A DNA stretch of 64,000 nt from JBBATK01 sp044228285 (GCA_044228285.1 JBGAVD010000001.1:62001-126000); one strand, 5' to 3'; shown: positions 46,539 to 55,658, counted from the first letter of the stretch. Notes: generated by a model from the sequence alone, not told the origin. Numbers and translations are program-made.

Positions 46539-47861
46539 TTACTTTAAACACATTAACACAGCGCGAGCTGCATCGATACCACTTTGAGCAGCTCCTTCCA
46601 ACGTAGCCGGCAAACCAGTGTTTGTCCAATCGCCAGCCAGAAACTGATTTGGAATGCTTGTTTTCGTTGAAGGTCGCCGTGCTTCCGCCTCTGGACTACA
46701 GACAAGGGTCGCAAAGCGTTCCTTGATGACTTTTGAATGCAGTAGAGTGGCTTGCTTGGCTTCAGCAAAGACCGAGCGAAGCTCGTCCAGACATAACTCC
46801 ACAATACTCTCAGCGCTACGCTCAGCCAAATGTCCAGCGGCACTTACCGTCAATGTGAGATGTCCGGGGTAGCGCTTTCGCTGTTCATCGGAAGCGGTAC
46901 AGAGTCGACGACGATTGAAGACCCACTGTGTTGTTGTTCCCAGGAGAGCACAGAAGTCGTCGGGAACGAAGTCTCGGTCAAACCACAGATACACCGACAC
47001 AATAGGCGAGTAGTGCAGAGGAATACTGATGCCCAGTTTCTCCAGTGCTCGAGGTGGCGTTGCCAGAATAAGGGCATCCCCACGGAATTCTCGCTCGTCG
47101 TGTGTTCCCACGCCAACAAAGGCATGGTTGCTATACACAAGTTCACTCACTTCGGTGCGAAGATGAAGTTGGCCTCCCAGTGAGTGAAGTTTATCTGCAA
47201 AAGGGGAAAGGAGTTCGCCAAGCCCGCTTTGAGCGATCATGAGGGAGCCATTGTTTCCACCAGCAAGAATACTGCGACGGAGAACCTCGACGAGCAAAGC
47301 TGCGCTTACCTGCACGGGAATAGCATTGAGTGTTGCCACGATGAGCGGTTCCCAAAAGCGCTGAATCATGTCGGCACCTTGACGATAGCGCTGCAAAAAC
47401 TCCATTGCCGTTTCGTCTGCAGTTGCTCGAGCGCCAAGCTGAATGGCGGTCATGATGTGTAGAGCGCGAAGCTTCGAAGAAAATCTGACGCCATCGAGTC
47501 TGAGCAAGGCTTCAGCCGCACCGAGTTGTCCGCTGAAGTACCGAGCAGCAAAGCGTGCAGCTGGCGAGTTGGGACTGCGAAACTGAACATCAAGTTTTGT
47601 TTGTGTGTGAAGCAGCTGCTCGGTTTCAAGCAGGCGTACAACGCGTAGCGTGTGAGAATAACAGCCCATCAGCAGATGTTGACCATTGTCGATGAGTTCA
47701 GATGTCTCTTCGTCTATGAAGGAGCGGGCTCGTCCGCCAATGTACGGACGTGATTCCAACACAATAGGTTCCACTCCGTTTTGCGCCAGATGTAGAGCAG
47801 CACTGATGCCGGCAATGCCGGCTCCTACGATGATACAGCGCTTGTGTAGAGTACTCTCCAT
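46539..47861 (-). CDS. hydroxysqualene dehydroxylase-like FAD-dependent oxidoreductase (HpnE family)
   Basis: A 440-residue flavoprotein. The start at 47861 (MESTLHKRCIIVGAG) places the dinucleotide-binding motif GAGIAGISAALHLAQNG at the N-terminus, as usual; 17 further upstream codons are open but unlike the family. HpnE features include ESRPYIGGRARSF, IDNGQHLLMGCYSHTLRVVRLL and the C-terminal QFLAGDWTNTGLPATLEGAAQSG. HpnE acts on hydroxysqualene on the route from farnesyl diphosphate to squalene; related enzymes desaturate carotenoids. HpnC, HpnD and a squalene-hopene cyclase are not in the window. The gene is divergent from an HpnA homologue, which supports a polyterpenoid or membrane-lipid role. 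Confidence 0.88.
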   Translation of the reverse strand: MESTLHKRCIIVGAGIAGISAALHLAQNGVEPIVLESRPYIGGRARSFIDEETSELIDNGQHLLMGCYSHTLRVVRLLETEQLLHTQTKLDVQFRSPNSPAARFAARYFSGQLGAAEALLRLDGVRFSSKLRALHIMTAIQLGARATADETAMEFLQRYRQGADMIQRFWEPLIVATLNAIPVQVSAALLVEVLRRSILAGGNNGSLMIAQSGLGELLSPFADKLHSLGGQLHLRTEVSELVYSNHAFVGVGTHDEREFRGDALILATPPRALEKLGISIPLHYSPIVSVYLWFDRDFVPDDFCALLGTTTQWVFNRRRLCTASDEQRKRYPGHLTLTVSAAGHLAERSAESIVELCLDELRSVFAEAKQATLLHSKVIKERFATLVCSPEAEARRPSTKTSIPNQFLAGDWTNTGLPATLEGAAQSGIDAARAVLMCLK

Positions 47862-48089
47862 CCTTGAATTTATGCACAATATTATCACCGTGTTTGGTAG
47901 ATTTACGCTCAATCTGAAGCGTGTGTGCTAATCATGCTGCGGTGAAATGCTTCAGAAACTTCTCTCGGCTTACACCACCAGTAGAGAAGCATTGTATGAG
48001 TCTTGATGCAGGGGAGTTTTTCATCAAGATATCGCGCCTCCTTCGCGTTGGAGTTCACCCACGGCGTGTTCATTTATTCGGAGATTTCT

Positions 48090-49082
48090 ATGGCTGTGCT
48101 GATGACCGGTGCAACTGGTTTTATTGGAACGCGTGTTGCGCTTATGCTCTGCGAGAGAGGTGAGAAAGTACATGTGCTTTGTCGTCCTACCGCCGACGTA
48201 CGACCTCTGCAGCATCCCTCAATCAGTATTTTCCGTGGTGATGTGATGGACAAGCAATCGGTGCTCGCTGCCATGGATGGCTGCGATCGAGCGTTTCACT
48301 TAGCTGCCTATGCGCGCAACTGGGCCAAAGACTCCTCTACCTTCAGCCGTATCAATGTTGGTGGCTTAACGAACATCGCGGAGAGTGCCAAGGAACTTGG
48401 TGTGAAGCGCGTGGTGTTTACCTCCACCAATCTTACCATGAGCCCGAGCTCAGGCACGCTTGTTACAGAGTCAACACCTCGAAGCAAAGAGCTTTTTACG
48501 GACTATGAAGAATCGAAAGTCTTGGCGGAGAAAGCAGCGCGAGACTTTGTCGCAAAGGGTCAAGAGATCATTATCGTAAATCCTAGTCGTGTGTTTGGCC
48601 CTGGATTACTTAGCGAAGGCAATTCCACGACTATCATGATTCAGATGTACTTGCTTGGCAAATTTAGAACCATCCTAGGTAGCGGTAACGCACTGGGGAA
48701 TTGGGCATTTGTTGAGGATGTGGCTCGGGGACACCTCTTAGCAATGGAGAATGGAACACCTGGTGAACGCTACTTATTGGGAGGCGAGAATGCCTCCTTC
48801 AATCAGTTCTTTGAGTCACTCAGCGAAGTTTCAGGTACAAAGAAAATGCTCTTCAAAGTTCCACCTGCAATTGCGTTCGCGCTAGCAGAGATTGAGACCT
48901 TTCGCGGACGTCATACCTCACACCATCCCTTGATTAGTCCAGGTTGGGTAAAGATCTTTCTTCACGACTGGGAACATTCAACAGAGAAAGCTCAGAAGGA
49001 ACTTGGGTACACGGTCACTCCGCTCAAGCAAGCTCTAGCGACAACGGTCGAGTGGATTCGTCAACAGGGAGCGAAAAGCTAA
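48090..49082 (+). CDS. NAD-dependent epimerase/dehydratase, HpnA-like (hopanoid-associated sugar epimerase)
   Basis: A 330-residue short-chain dehydrogenase of the extended type. The cofactor site is MTGATGFIGTRVALML at the N-terminus; the catalytic pair is in FTDYEESKVLAEKAA, where Tyr and Lys fit the YxxxK motif. Other features are VFTSTNLTMSPSSG, VNPSRVFGPGLLSEGN and FVEDVARGHLLAMENG. GGAG stands upstream of the start at 48090; the open frame before it is not family-like. HpnA proteins are found in hopanoid clusters, and related enzymes act on nucleotide sugars. It is divergent from the HpnE homologue and only 2 bp from the next gene, so an operon is likely. Confidence 0.88.
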   Translation: MAVLMTGATGFIGTRVALMLCERGEKVHVLCRPTADVRPLQHPSISIFRGDVMDKQSVLAAMDGCDRAFHLAAYARNWAKDSSTFSRINVGGLTNIAESAKELGVKRVVFTSTNLTMSPSSGTLVTESTPRSKELFTDYEESKVLAEKAARDFVAKGQEIIIVNPSRVFGPGLLSEGNSTTIMIQMYLLGKFRTILGSGNALGNWAFVEDVARGHLLAMENGTPGERYLLGGENASFNQFFESLSEVSGTKKMLFKVPPAIAFALAEIETFRGRHTSHHPLISPGWVKIFLHDWEHSTEKAQKELGYTVTPLKQALATTVEWIRQQGAKS

Positions 49083-49084
49083 GT

Positions 49085-49792
49085 ATGAAAATTCTCGCAG
49101 AACTACTAGACCCACGTCCATTTTGGAAAGAGGGTTATGCTAAGCCAACAACATTGCTACTCGCAGCCTCAGTCCTGCCGACACTGCACTTCTATGTTGG
49201 CTCCATTGCCTTTGCTCAAAACAGTTTGCATATGGAGCGCAGCGCTGCTGTGCTCTACATGTTTGCTGCCGCAGCTCTGTTTTTCGGGTTGATTCCAATT
49301 GCCATCGTGAAAGTCTTTAAGGAGACGCTTGTAGAGCATGGCTTGTGTTTAGGCGATTGGCGTAGTGGATTGAAGTTCAGTGCATGGGCATTTCCCATCA
49401 TCCTTGTGGCCTTTCTTCTTCCTGGCGCATACACGCCAGAATTGAGAGAATTCTATCCCTTCGACAAAGCAGCAGGCGAGAGTTTTGGAGCATTTGTTAA
49501 TCTGGAGTTATCTCGTTTGGTGCTCTTCTATAGTGCATGGGAGATACTCTTCCGCGGTGTGCTGCTCTTTGGTCTGCGCAAATATGTTGGAGACTGGTTT
49601 GCAATTCTGATTCAGGTTATCCCTTCGTGCCTTTGGCACTTGGGAATGCCGTCATCCGAGATATTCTCGTCGATCGCTGCTGGCGTCGGTTTTGGAATGC
49701 TAGCACTACGCACTCGCTCTATGCTCTGGCCTTTGCTGGTGCACTTTCTCATTGGCACAGGTACGGACGCACTTATCATTCTCTTGAATTAG
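49085..49792 (+). CDS. CPBP family intramembrane glutamic endopeptidase
   Basis: A 235-residue membrane protein with about seven helices. Motif 1 of the CPBP/Abi family appears as WEILFRGVLLFGLRK, with the catalytic Glu and following Arg, although the usual second Glu is Ile here. The downstream His sites are SCLWHLGMP and LLVHFLIGTGTD. Family enzymes cleave prenyl-CAAX proteins or small peptides inside the membrane, and others process bacteriocins; the substrate here is unknown. Two bases separate its start from the HpnA-like stop, so co-translation is likely. The position in a lipid-gene cluster is suggestive only. Confidence 0.85.
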   Translation: MKILAELLDPRPFWKEGYAKPTTLLLAASVLPTLHFYVGSIAFAQNSLHMERSAAVLYMFAAAALFFGLIPIAIVKVFKETLVEHGLCLGDWRSGLKFSAWAFPIILVAFLLPGAYTPELREFYPFDKAAGESFGAFVNLELSRLVLFYSAWEILFRGVLLFGLRKYVGDWFAILIQVIPSCLWHLGMPSSEIFSSIAAGVGFGMLALRTRSMLWPLLVHFLIGTGTDALIILLN

Positions 49793-49923
49793 AATCGCTG
49801 AGCTTGTTCGTGGAGCAAACGCAGACCTGCATTTGCGTAGAGCGACCAATGCAGATCAACGATAGCTTGTAACTGTACTACGTTTCAAAACCATTCATTC
49901 ATAGCCCTGAGGTTGAGGTACCA

Positions 49924-50874
49924 TTGACGTCGAAAGCTCCACACACTTCTGCAACGATTCGCCAGTTCTTTATTCCTGTTTCTGCGCTCGACCTGTTTTG
50001 TCAGCTCTATGTTGGCTTCTTTCTTCTCATGACCCTGCTCTTTGCCAGCAGAGTACCTGATTGGTCAACCCACAGCTTCAAGTATGTGATAGCGCTGATT
50101 TTGTATACAGCAGCGACACGGCTATCCGACAAAGTGCAGCATAATTTCTTACGTGTGCTTTTGCGCACCGTGTGCATTACCATGTTGTGCAATTTTCTCT
50201 TCGAGTCATCGCATAGTTTGCAGCACATCTTCGTCCCAGGCTGGATGGACGCACAAGTCATTGCCTTTGAAACGCAATTCACAGGCATTGAGTCCACACT
50301 CTACTTTCAGCAACACATGAGTACTCTACTTACAGAGATCATGATGTTTGCCTACGTTATCTACGTTCCCTTGTTACCATTCATATCGCTCTTTGCGTTT
50401 TGGGGCAGAGATCGTCAGGCTTCGTACGACTACCTTTTCAATCTAGCGTATGCATACTTCGTATGCTACACTGGATTCATGCTCTATCCAGTAGCGAGTC
50501 CTCTCTATCACCAAAAAGAACTCTACACTATACCCTTTGATGGTTATGCCTTTACGTGGTTTGGTGAGTGGATGCGACACAATGTGCACTATGCAGGAGG
50601 AAGTCTTCCAAGTCCGCACTGCGCAGCCGCTACAGTTATGTTGGTGATGATGTGGCGTTACAACCGTAGAGTGTTCTGGCCCTTGTTACCAGTGGTATTG
50701 GTCTTGTACGTCTCAACTGTGTATGGACGCTATCACTATATCTCGGATGGTATTGTTGGGATCATTGCTGGAGTCGCAGTTCTGATGACTGCTCCTGCAC
50801 TATCTCGCGCATTGCAGAAGTTAGCAAAGCGCATCTATCCAACATTTGCCACACAAGCTGCTGCAGACATGTAA
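49924..50874 (+). CDS. PAP2-family phosphatase/inositol-phosphotransferase-like membrane enzyme
   Basis: A 316-residue product read from a TTG at 49924, preceded by GAGGTTGAGG, an acceptable Shine-Dalgarno region; no ATG gives a comparable product. About six helices are present. The PAP2 signature is split as GSLPSPHCAAATVM and TVYGRYHYISDGIVGII, giving the two catalytic His and the Asp. The long N-terminal membrane part and the YHY-SD motif resemble the Aur1/inositolphosphoceramide-synthase branch more than simple phosphatidate phosphatases. It might transfer a head group onto a sphingolipid or terpenoid lipid, or dephosphorylate one. It follows the CPBP gene by 131 bp on the same strand. 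Confidence 0.85.
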   Translation: MTSKAPHTSATIRQFFIPVSALDLFCQLYVGFFLLMTLLFASRVPDWSTHSFKYVIALILYTAATRLSDKVQHNFLRVLLRTVCITMLCNFLFESSHSLQHIFVPGWMDAQVIAFETQFTGIESTLYFQQHMSTLLTEIMMFAYVIYVPLLPFISLFAFWGRDRQASYDYLFNLAYAYFVCYTGFMLYPVASPLYHQKELYTIPFDGYAFTWFGEWMRHNVHYAGGSLPSPHCAAATVMLVMMWRYNRRVFWPLLPVVLVLYVSTVYGRYHYISDGIVGIIAGVAVLMTAPALSRALQKLAKRIYPTFATQAAADM

Positions 50875-50985
50875 GTTTCCTTTGCTGGTGTATACTCACT
50901 CGGTGAGACGAAATGGCATGAGTAACTTCTTCGTCATAGCATGCGAGACCTTCCGAACTACGTTGAGCTTTAGGCGTGTATGCGC

Positions 50986-52308
50986 CTAGCGTTGTACCGA
51001 TTGCACCTTACTTGCAAAGAGGTCAAACTCCGCTGCGTCTTCAATTTCCACTGTAACAAAGTCCCCGACCTGCAATGTTTGGTCTGTACGAATAAACACT
51101 TCGTTATCTACTTCCGGCGCATCATACTGAGTGCGACCTTGATACTCCCCATTAATAACTGCATCGATGAGTACGCGTTGAGTGCTGCCAACTAGAGCAA
51201 GGTTGCGCTCTAAGGAAATCGACTTTTGAATATCCATAACGCGGGTACGTCTTGCATCTTTAACCTCGGCAGGAATTGGGTCGCCAAGAATATGTGCATA
51301 GGTATCATCTTCTTGCGAGTAGCTAAACACGCCAAGACGATCGAAGCGAGTTCGCTCTACGAAGCTGCAGAGTTCATCAACATCAGCTTCTGTTTCATTA
51401 GGATAACCAATGATAAAGGTGGTACGAAGGGCAATGCCTGGCACAGCTGAGCGAATCTCTGCGAGAATTTCTTCTGTTGATCTCTCAGTCATTCCACGTC
51501 GCATAGACTTCAAAACATTGGTAGAGATGTGTTGAAGCGGCATGTCGAGATACTTGCAAATGTTGTCGCGCTCTGCAATGACTGGTAGTATATCCATTGG
51601 AAACTTCGCTGGGTAAGCATACATCAATCGAATCCATTCTGCACCTTCCACATCGCTCATACGTTTGAGGAGGTCAGCAAGGCTTCGTTTGTTGTAGAGA
51701 TCCATTCCGTAGTAGGTGAGGTCTTGTGCTACCACAACAAACTCTTTCACACCTTGCTTCGTAAGACTCTGCATCTCTGCAATGATCTGTTCTTCTGGTT
51801 TAGAGCGGTGTTTGCCGCGCATGAGAGGAATCGCGCAGAAGGAGCAAGGGTGGTCGCAACCTTCACTGATTTTCAGGTACGCAAAGTGAGACGGTGTTGA
51901 AAGGATGCGTTCGCCTAAGAGCGAGTATTTCAGATTCGGCGAGAGAGCTTGAAGAATACTTGCATATGCTTCCGTACCGAAGAAGTGATCCACTTCAGGT
52001 ATCTCTGCTTGAAGTTCAGTGCCGTAGCGTTCGCTCAAACAACCTGCTACGATAAGCTTCTTCACAGAGCCATTGCGCTTGAGTTCGGCAGCCTCGAGTA
52101 TCGTGTTTACGCTCTCTTCTTTTGCAGCATCGATGAAGCCACAGGTGTTGATGACCACCGCATCAGCACCTTCGGCGCTTTCAGCCAGGCGCATAGAGTT
52201 CGCGCTCAGGTGTCCAGCGAGGAGTTCTGAGTCGACGGTGTTTTTACTACAGCCGAGAGTGACAATATGTACCGATGGCAGCAATGACTGCGGTGTTGAA
52301 GTTGGCAT
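50986..52308 (-). CDS. rimO: ribosomal protein S12 methylthiotransferase RimO
   Basis: A 440-residue radical-SAM enzyme that methylthiolates the conserved Asp of ribosomal protein S12. The N-terminal UPF0004 domain supplies three auxiliary-cluster cysteines at about 20 (VTLGCSKNTVDSE), 56 (INTCGFID) and 90 (AGCLSERY). The radical-SAM motif CDHPCSFC gives Cys151, 155 and 158. A TRAM domain (about 375-440) ends the protein. The NTVDSE and SFCAIPLMRG sequences favour RimO over the tRNA enzyme MiaB. It is a complete single gene of normal length. Confidence 0.95.
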   Translation of the reverse strand: MPTSTPQSLLPSVHIVTLGCSKNTVDSELLAGHLSANSMRLAESAEGADAVVINTCGFIDAAKEESVNTILEAAELKRNGSVKKLIVAGCLSERYGTELQAEIPEVDHFFGTEAYASILQALSPNLKYSLLGERILSTPSHFAYLKISEGCDHPCSFCAIPLMRGKHRSKPEEQIIAEMQSLTKQGVKEFVVVAQDLTYYGMDLYNKRSLADLLKRMSDVEGAEWIRLMYAYPAKFPMDILPVIAERDNICKYLDMPLQHISTNVLKSMRRGMTERSTEEILAEIRSAVPGIALRTTFIIGYPNETEADVDELCSFVERTRFDRLGVFSYSQEDDTYAHILGDPIPAEVKDARRTRVMDIQKSISLERNLALVGSTQRVLIDAVINGEYQGRTQYDAPEVDNEVFIRTDQTLQVGDFVTVEIEDAAEFDLFASKVQSVQR

Positions 52309-52452
52309 GGAGAGAATCTGCTTCAGGTGATGGTTCGTACAAAACTACGAAGGGATGCACTCTGGACGGCGCATGAGCTGTGCAGCCGCAGGCTGCGCGT
52401 GTAAGAAAAAGTCTCTTGAGATGCTGTGCGAGAATCTGGAGTAGAAGAGCGA

Positions 52453-52812
52453 TTAATCTTCGGTTGGGTCTGGACTTTCCTCGTAGTCGAGGGCCAGGAC
52501 GGCGCGTTTGCCGCAGGAACACAACACTTCGATAGATCGAATATCATTGTGTTCATCGCGATGGACGAGGAAAGTCATGGCTGTGCCGCAATCGTCGGGT
52601 TGAAGGGCATCGTCTTTCATGACTTCGACTGTGGACGACTTTTCGACCACCATTTCAGCAGAGAGAACACTCCCACTTGACTTTGCTTGTTGGTGTCCGC
52701 TGATTCCACGCAAACTCATAAAATCCGCAAAAGCAGTCACCAAGCGCTTTTCCTCGTGTTCTCGTGAGAAAGCGGCGACATCATAGTCTATTTGTGTGGG
52801 CTTGTTGATCAT
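52453..52812 (-). CDS. hypothetical protein with CSCG motif
   Basis: A 119-residue protein I do not recognise. The N-terminal half is polar and helical-looking, with FSREHEEKRLVTAFADFMSL. The C-terminal half has AMTFLVHRDEHNDIRSIEVLCSCGKRAVLALDYEE, in which the CSCG pair could bind a metal or cluster if it dimerises. No signal peptide or membrane helix is seen, so it is probably cytoplasmic. It lies 73 bp downstream of another unknown gene on the same strand and divergent from an ECF sigma operon. Codon use and regular composition favour a real gene. Function unknown. Confidence 0.65.
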   Translation of the reverse strand: MINKPTQIDYDVAAFSREHEEKRLVTAFADFMSLRGISGHQQAKSSGSVLSAEMVVEKSSTVEVMKDDALQPDDCGTAMTFLVHRDEHNDIRSIEVLCSCGKRAVLALDYEESPDPTED

Positions 52813-52885
52813 GGTTCACGCAAAGTTGAAAGACAAGAACATTGGTACATGCAGCTTTGTGCCTGCATCATCCACTGTGGGTAGA

Positions 52886-53488
52886 CTACACACCTTGAAG
52901 AGCTGGTGCGGCGAAGTGGTTCATTGCGGTTTGCAGTGCATTCGCGCTTTGAACAAGTTCAGCATCGAGCATTGGTGTGGCGTTGTGCTTGTGTTGATGA
53001 TCGTTCAGACTCAAGTTGCGCAGTGAGCTGAGGAAATGTTCGGTATCGCGTCGGGCGACAGAGATCATGTCCGTTGCTGAATTAATGATTGCCTCAGTAG
53101 TGTCATGTTCACTGTGTTGAGTGAGGATATCATCGATCTTCGACAAGTATGGATTTCCACGCTGGTAGCTTTTTAAGGCTACTTGTGCGACCTCAGTAGC
53201 AGAGCTACAGGAATGCTGTAGAGCAAAGTGTGCGGTTTGAATAGAGCGAAGTTTTTCGTCGATGGCGTTGAATTTATCCAGCAATCCTTGGAAGAGCTCA
53301 GTAAACTCTGGTGAAAAACTCGTTTCCTGCGAGGCAGTTCGGGCTTCCGCGTGAATCTCTTGAGCCTTATCGAGAGCTTGACGCTGTTCATCCATGGCCG
53401 TGATCAAGTGATCCATGCCGGTCATGACCATCATCGTTTTCAGACGGATTTCGCGTTCATTTTCCAGATTTCGCTCTTCAGTAGTCAT
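52886..53488 (-). CDS. hypothetical helical protein
   Basis: A 200-residue protein I do not recognise. It is almost entirely helical in character, rich in Glu, Gln, Ala and Ser, with coiled-coil-like heptads around 30-50 (DHLITAMDEQRQALDKAQEIHAEA) and 65-90 (ELFQGLLDKFNAIDEKLRSI). No signal peptide, membrane helix or enzymatic motif is present. The N-terminus MTTEERNLENEREIR looks authentic. It is followed by the CSCG-motif gene and is divergent from the ECF sigma gene across 297 bp. A structural or adaptor protein is possible, but no function can be assigned. Confidence 0.65.
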   Translation of the reverse strand: MTTEERNLENEREIRLKTMMVMTGMDHLITAMDEQRQALDKAQEIHAEARTASQETSFSPEFTELFQGLLDKFNAIDEKLRSIQTAHFALQHSCSSATEVAQVALKSYQRGNPYLSKIDDILTQHSEHDTTEAIINSATDMISVARRDTEHFLSSLRNLSLNDHQHKHNATPMLDAELVQSANALQTAMNHFAAPALQGV

Positions 53489-53785
53489 AGGGGCATCCTC
53501 AATAGTCTTAGGAGAGCAACACGTTGAAGCTCACTATAAGCCTGTTATCGGCCATTCTTGAGGGAAATTGACCAAAAGTTTCCCAGAATAGACCTGAGGA
53601 CCCTACGTGTGCAGCGCTTGTCTGGTGTTTGTGAGAGTATAGCTGAACGCAGTCAAAAAGAGGCTAAATTGGAAGCGAGAGGAATCTGCCCGGTCTCCAG
53701 CTTTTTTTGCTGCAAGTGAAACAGATTCTGCACCTTGCTATTATTGTCTAATGAAGCACATATTTCCCGTCAGACAGCAAACTCC

Positions 53786-54358
53786 ATGACGCAGGATTAC
53801 AGCACATATACGGAAGCCGAACTCTACGCGATGCTCTTTGGAGCAAAGGCAGAGAAAGACGCGGCATTCCAGGAGATTTACGATCGGACCTCGACGCGAA
53901 TCTTCATGTATTGTCGCAAGATTCTGGGTTCTGCTCACACAGCAGACGATGCCTTTCAGGAAACCTACGCCTTGTTTTTGAAATCGGCGAGTCCGGAAAA
54001 AGAGATGACCAATCTCCCGGCCTTCTTGATTCGCATTGCAAGAAATGTGTGTTTGCGCATGCGCCAGCGTGTGCAGCATCACTCGGAAGTGATGTTCAAT
54101 GAGCACTTTTATGCGGCTCCGACAGAGACCAGCTCAATGGAGCAAGCGGAATTGTCAAAGTTGCTCACTATGGCCCTTGACGTATTGCCAGATGATCAGC
54201 GAGAAGCCTTGATTCTACAAGCCTACGAGGATATGTCGTATCAAGAAATCGCTGACCTCATGAATGTTCCAATGACCACCGTACGTAATTGGATAGTGCG
54301 GGCGAAGCGAAAGCTGCGCGAGGCTTTGGAGCAGTATTGGCTTGATTATAGAAAATAA
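53786..54358 (+). CDS. ECF-type RNA polymerase sigma factor
   Basis: A 190-residue sigma factor with region 2 (about 25-95, FQEIYDRTSTRIFMYCRKIL and DDAFQETYALFLKSA) for -10 recognition. Region 4 (about 130-185) has ALDVLPDDQREALILQAYEDM followed by SYQEIADLMNVPMTTVRNWI for -35 recognition. The start at 53786 is chosen because it begins the family-like MTQDYS sequence; 17 further upstream codons are open. The next gene starts 22 bp after its stop and encodes a likely anti-sigma factor, so the pair is probably an operon with autoregulation, as usual for ECF factors. The inducing signal is unknown. Confidence 0.93.
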   Translation: MTQDYSTYTEAELYAMLFGAKAEKDAAFQEIYDRTSTRIFMYCRKILGSAHTADDAFQETYALFLKSASPEKEMTNLPAFLIRIARNVCLRMRQRVQHHSEVMFNEHFYAAPTETSSMEQAELSKLLTMALDVLPDDQREALILQAYEDMSYQEIADLMNVPMTTVRNWIVRAKRKLREALEQYWLDYRK

Positions 54359-54380
54359 ACACTGGATAACAGGCATACTT

Positions 54381-55658
54381 ATGACTGATAACTTTTCACC
54401 GGCAGATCTGATCTACCTTTACCTTGACGGTGAGGCAGATTCAGCACAGCAGACTGTCATGTTTGCTGCACTGGCTTCAGACCCGGATCTGCAACAGGAG
54501 TTCAGCGAGGCTTTGTCGATGCGTCGTGCCTTCGAGCATGAGCGTGCGAGTGCCAAACCACCAATGTACCTTTCCACACGAGTGATGCAGGATGCAGGTG
54601 TTTTGCAGAAAGCAGTTGGAGCAAGTGCAATTGGCGGAGGTCTTTGGCTGTGGTTGCGCAAAGCAGCTATGCCTGTAGGCTCACTGGTTATTGGCAGTGT
54701 TGTTACCTTCTTTGCAATGAATTGGTTAACCTCGCAACGTGAAGCTCAATCGGCCCTTAACGCAACAACATCAAAGAACACCAGCACAGTAAACAGCTCC
54801 GCAGTGAATGCAAACAACAGTGCAGATCAAGTCTCTTCTCAGAGTGGTTTTGGTTCAGAGCTTGCACTGCGTGCAAGCTCGGTACAAGCTCAACGTGTGA
54901 GCACCCTAAATTCTGTGCGTGAGGGACGTTCATTGCCATCATCGTCAGCAAGTGAAGGACGTCGAGCAGCGCACCTGCCTACACCTTCACGAGTTGCTGC
55001 TATCGATGAACAGCTTCGTCAATCTACAGAGAATGCAATGGGTGAAGATTTCGATGGTGGGAACTTCATTGCACAGCAAGTGTCGGTCTTGCCTGCTTCA
55101 GCTTATGAGAGTACTTCATACTCACGGCGCTTGGCTATGGTCAACGTTCCTGTCATGCCATTCAACGCTGGTAAAACAAGCGACTTTAGTCTGCAGTTTA
55201 ATAGAGTTGCAACAGCTAGTGCATACGGTGCTATTCCTGGCTCAACAAACCCTGGTGCCTTCAACGATCCTTCGCTGAGCATCTATTACAATACAGATGA
55301 GAACGAAGCCTTTGGTCTTGGCTTGAGCAATGCACGCTACAATGTTTCAGATAACACAAAGAGTGGTATTTCTCTTCAGAATCCTCGCGTCACTGTGTGG
55401 ACCGTAGAGTATCAACGCAGAAGTGCTGGTGAGCTGCTCCTTGGTGCACCAGGTTACATTAGCCTCGCTTTGGGCGGCAGTTGGAATACAGGCGCAGTCA
55501 TGGGCTTAAGCGGCGTGAGCTTTGGATTGAGCTTCCCCGTTTCAGTCATTCGCATCAACACTGGTATTGCTGGCGATATTCTCTGGTATCAATCACAAAG
55601 TGGTTTGAGCACGAATGGTAAAGTGTCGGCTGTTATTGGTATTGGATATAATTGGTAG
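54381..55658 (+). CDS. putative anti-sigma factor fused to an outer-membrane beta-barrel-like domain
   Basis: A 425-residue protein directly downstream of the ECF sigma gene. The N-terminus (about 1-60) resembles anti-sigma domains: DLIYLYLDGEADSAQQTVM followed by ALASDPDLQQEFSEALSMRR. No zinc-binding HxxxCxxC is present. A membrane helix lies at about 100-120 (MPVGSLVIGSVVTFFAMNWL). A Ser/Asn/Ala-rich linker runs to about 250. The C-terminal 150 residues are strand-like with many Gly and alternating polar/hydrophobic positions, ending VIGIGYNW, a terminal aromatic typical of outer-membrane barrels. A single protein reaching from cytoplasm to outer membrane is unusual; a barrel-like soluble domain is the alternative. 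I assign the anti-sigma role by context. Confidence 0.72.
   Translation: MTDNFSPADLIYLYLDGEADSAQQTVMFAALASDPDLQQEFSEALSMRRAFEHERASAKPPMYLSTRVMQDAGVLQKAVGASAIGGGLWLWLRKAAMPVGSLVIGSVVTFFAMNWLTSQREAQSALNATTSKNTSTVNSSAVNANNSADQVSSQSGFGSELALRASSVQAQRVSTLNSVREGRSLPSSSASEGRRAAHLPTPSRVAAIDEQLRQSTENAMGEDFDGGNFIAQQVSVLPASAYESTSYSRRLAMVNVPVMPFNAGKTSDFSLQFNRVATASAYGAIPGSTNPGAFNDPSLSIYYNTDENEAFGLGLSNARYNVSDNTKSGISLQNPRVTVWTVEYQRRSAGELLLGAPGYISLALGGSWNTGAVMGLSGVSFGLSFPVSVIRINTGIAGDILWYQSQSGLSTNGKVSAVIGIGYNW

Noticed and set aside
52560..52580. GAGGAAAGTC, similar to the start of RNase P RNA
   Set aside because: It lies inside a coherent reading frame on the other strand, and no further RNase P elements follow.
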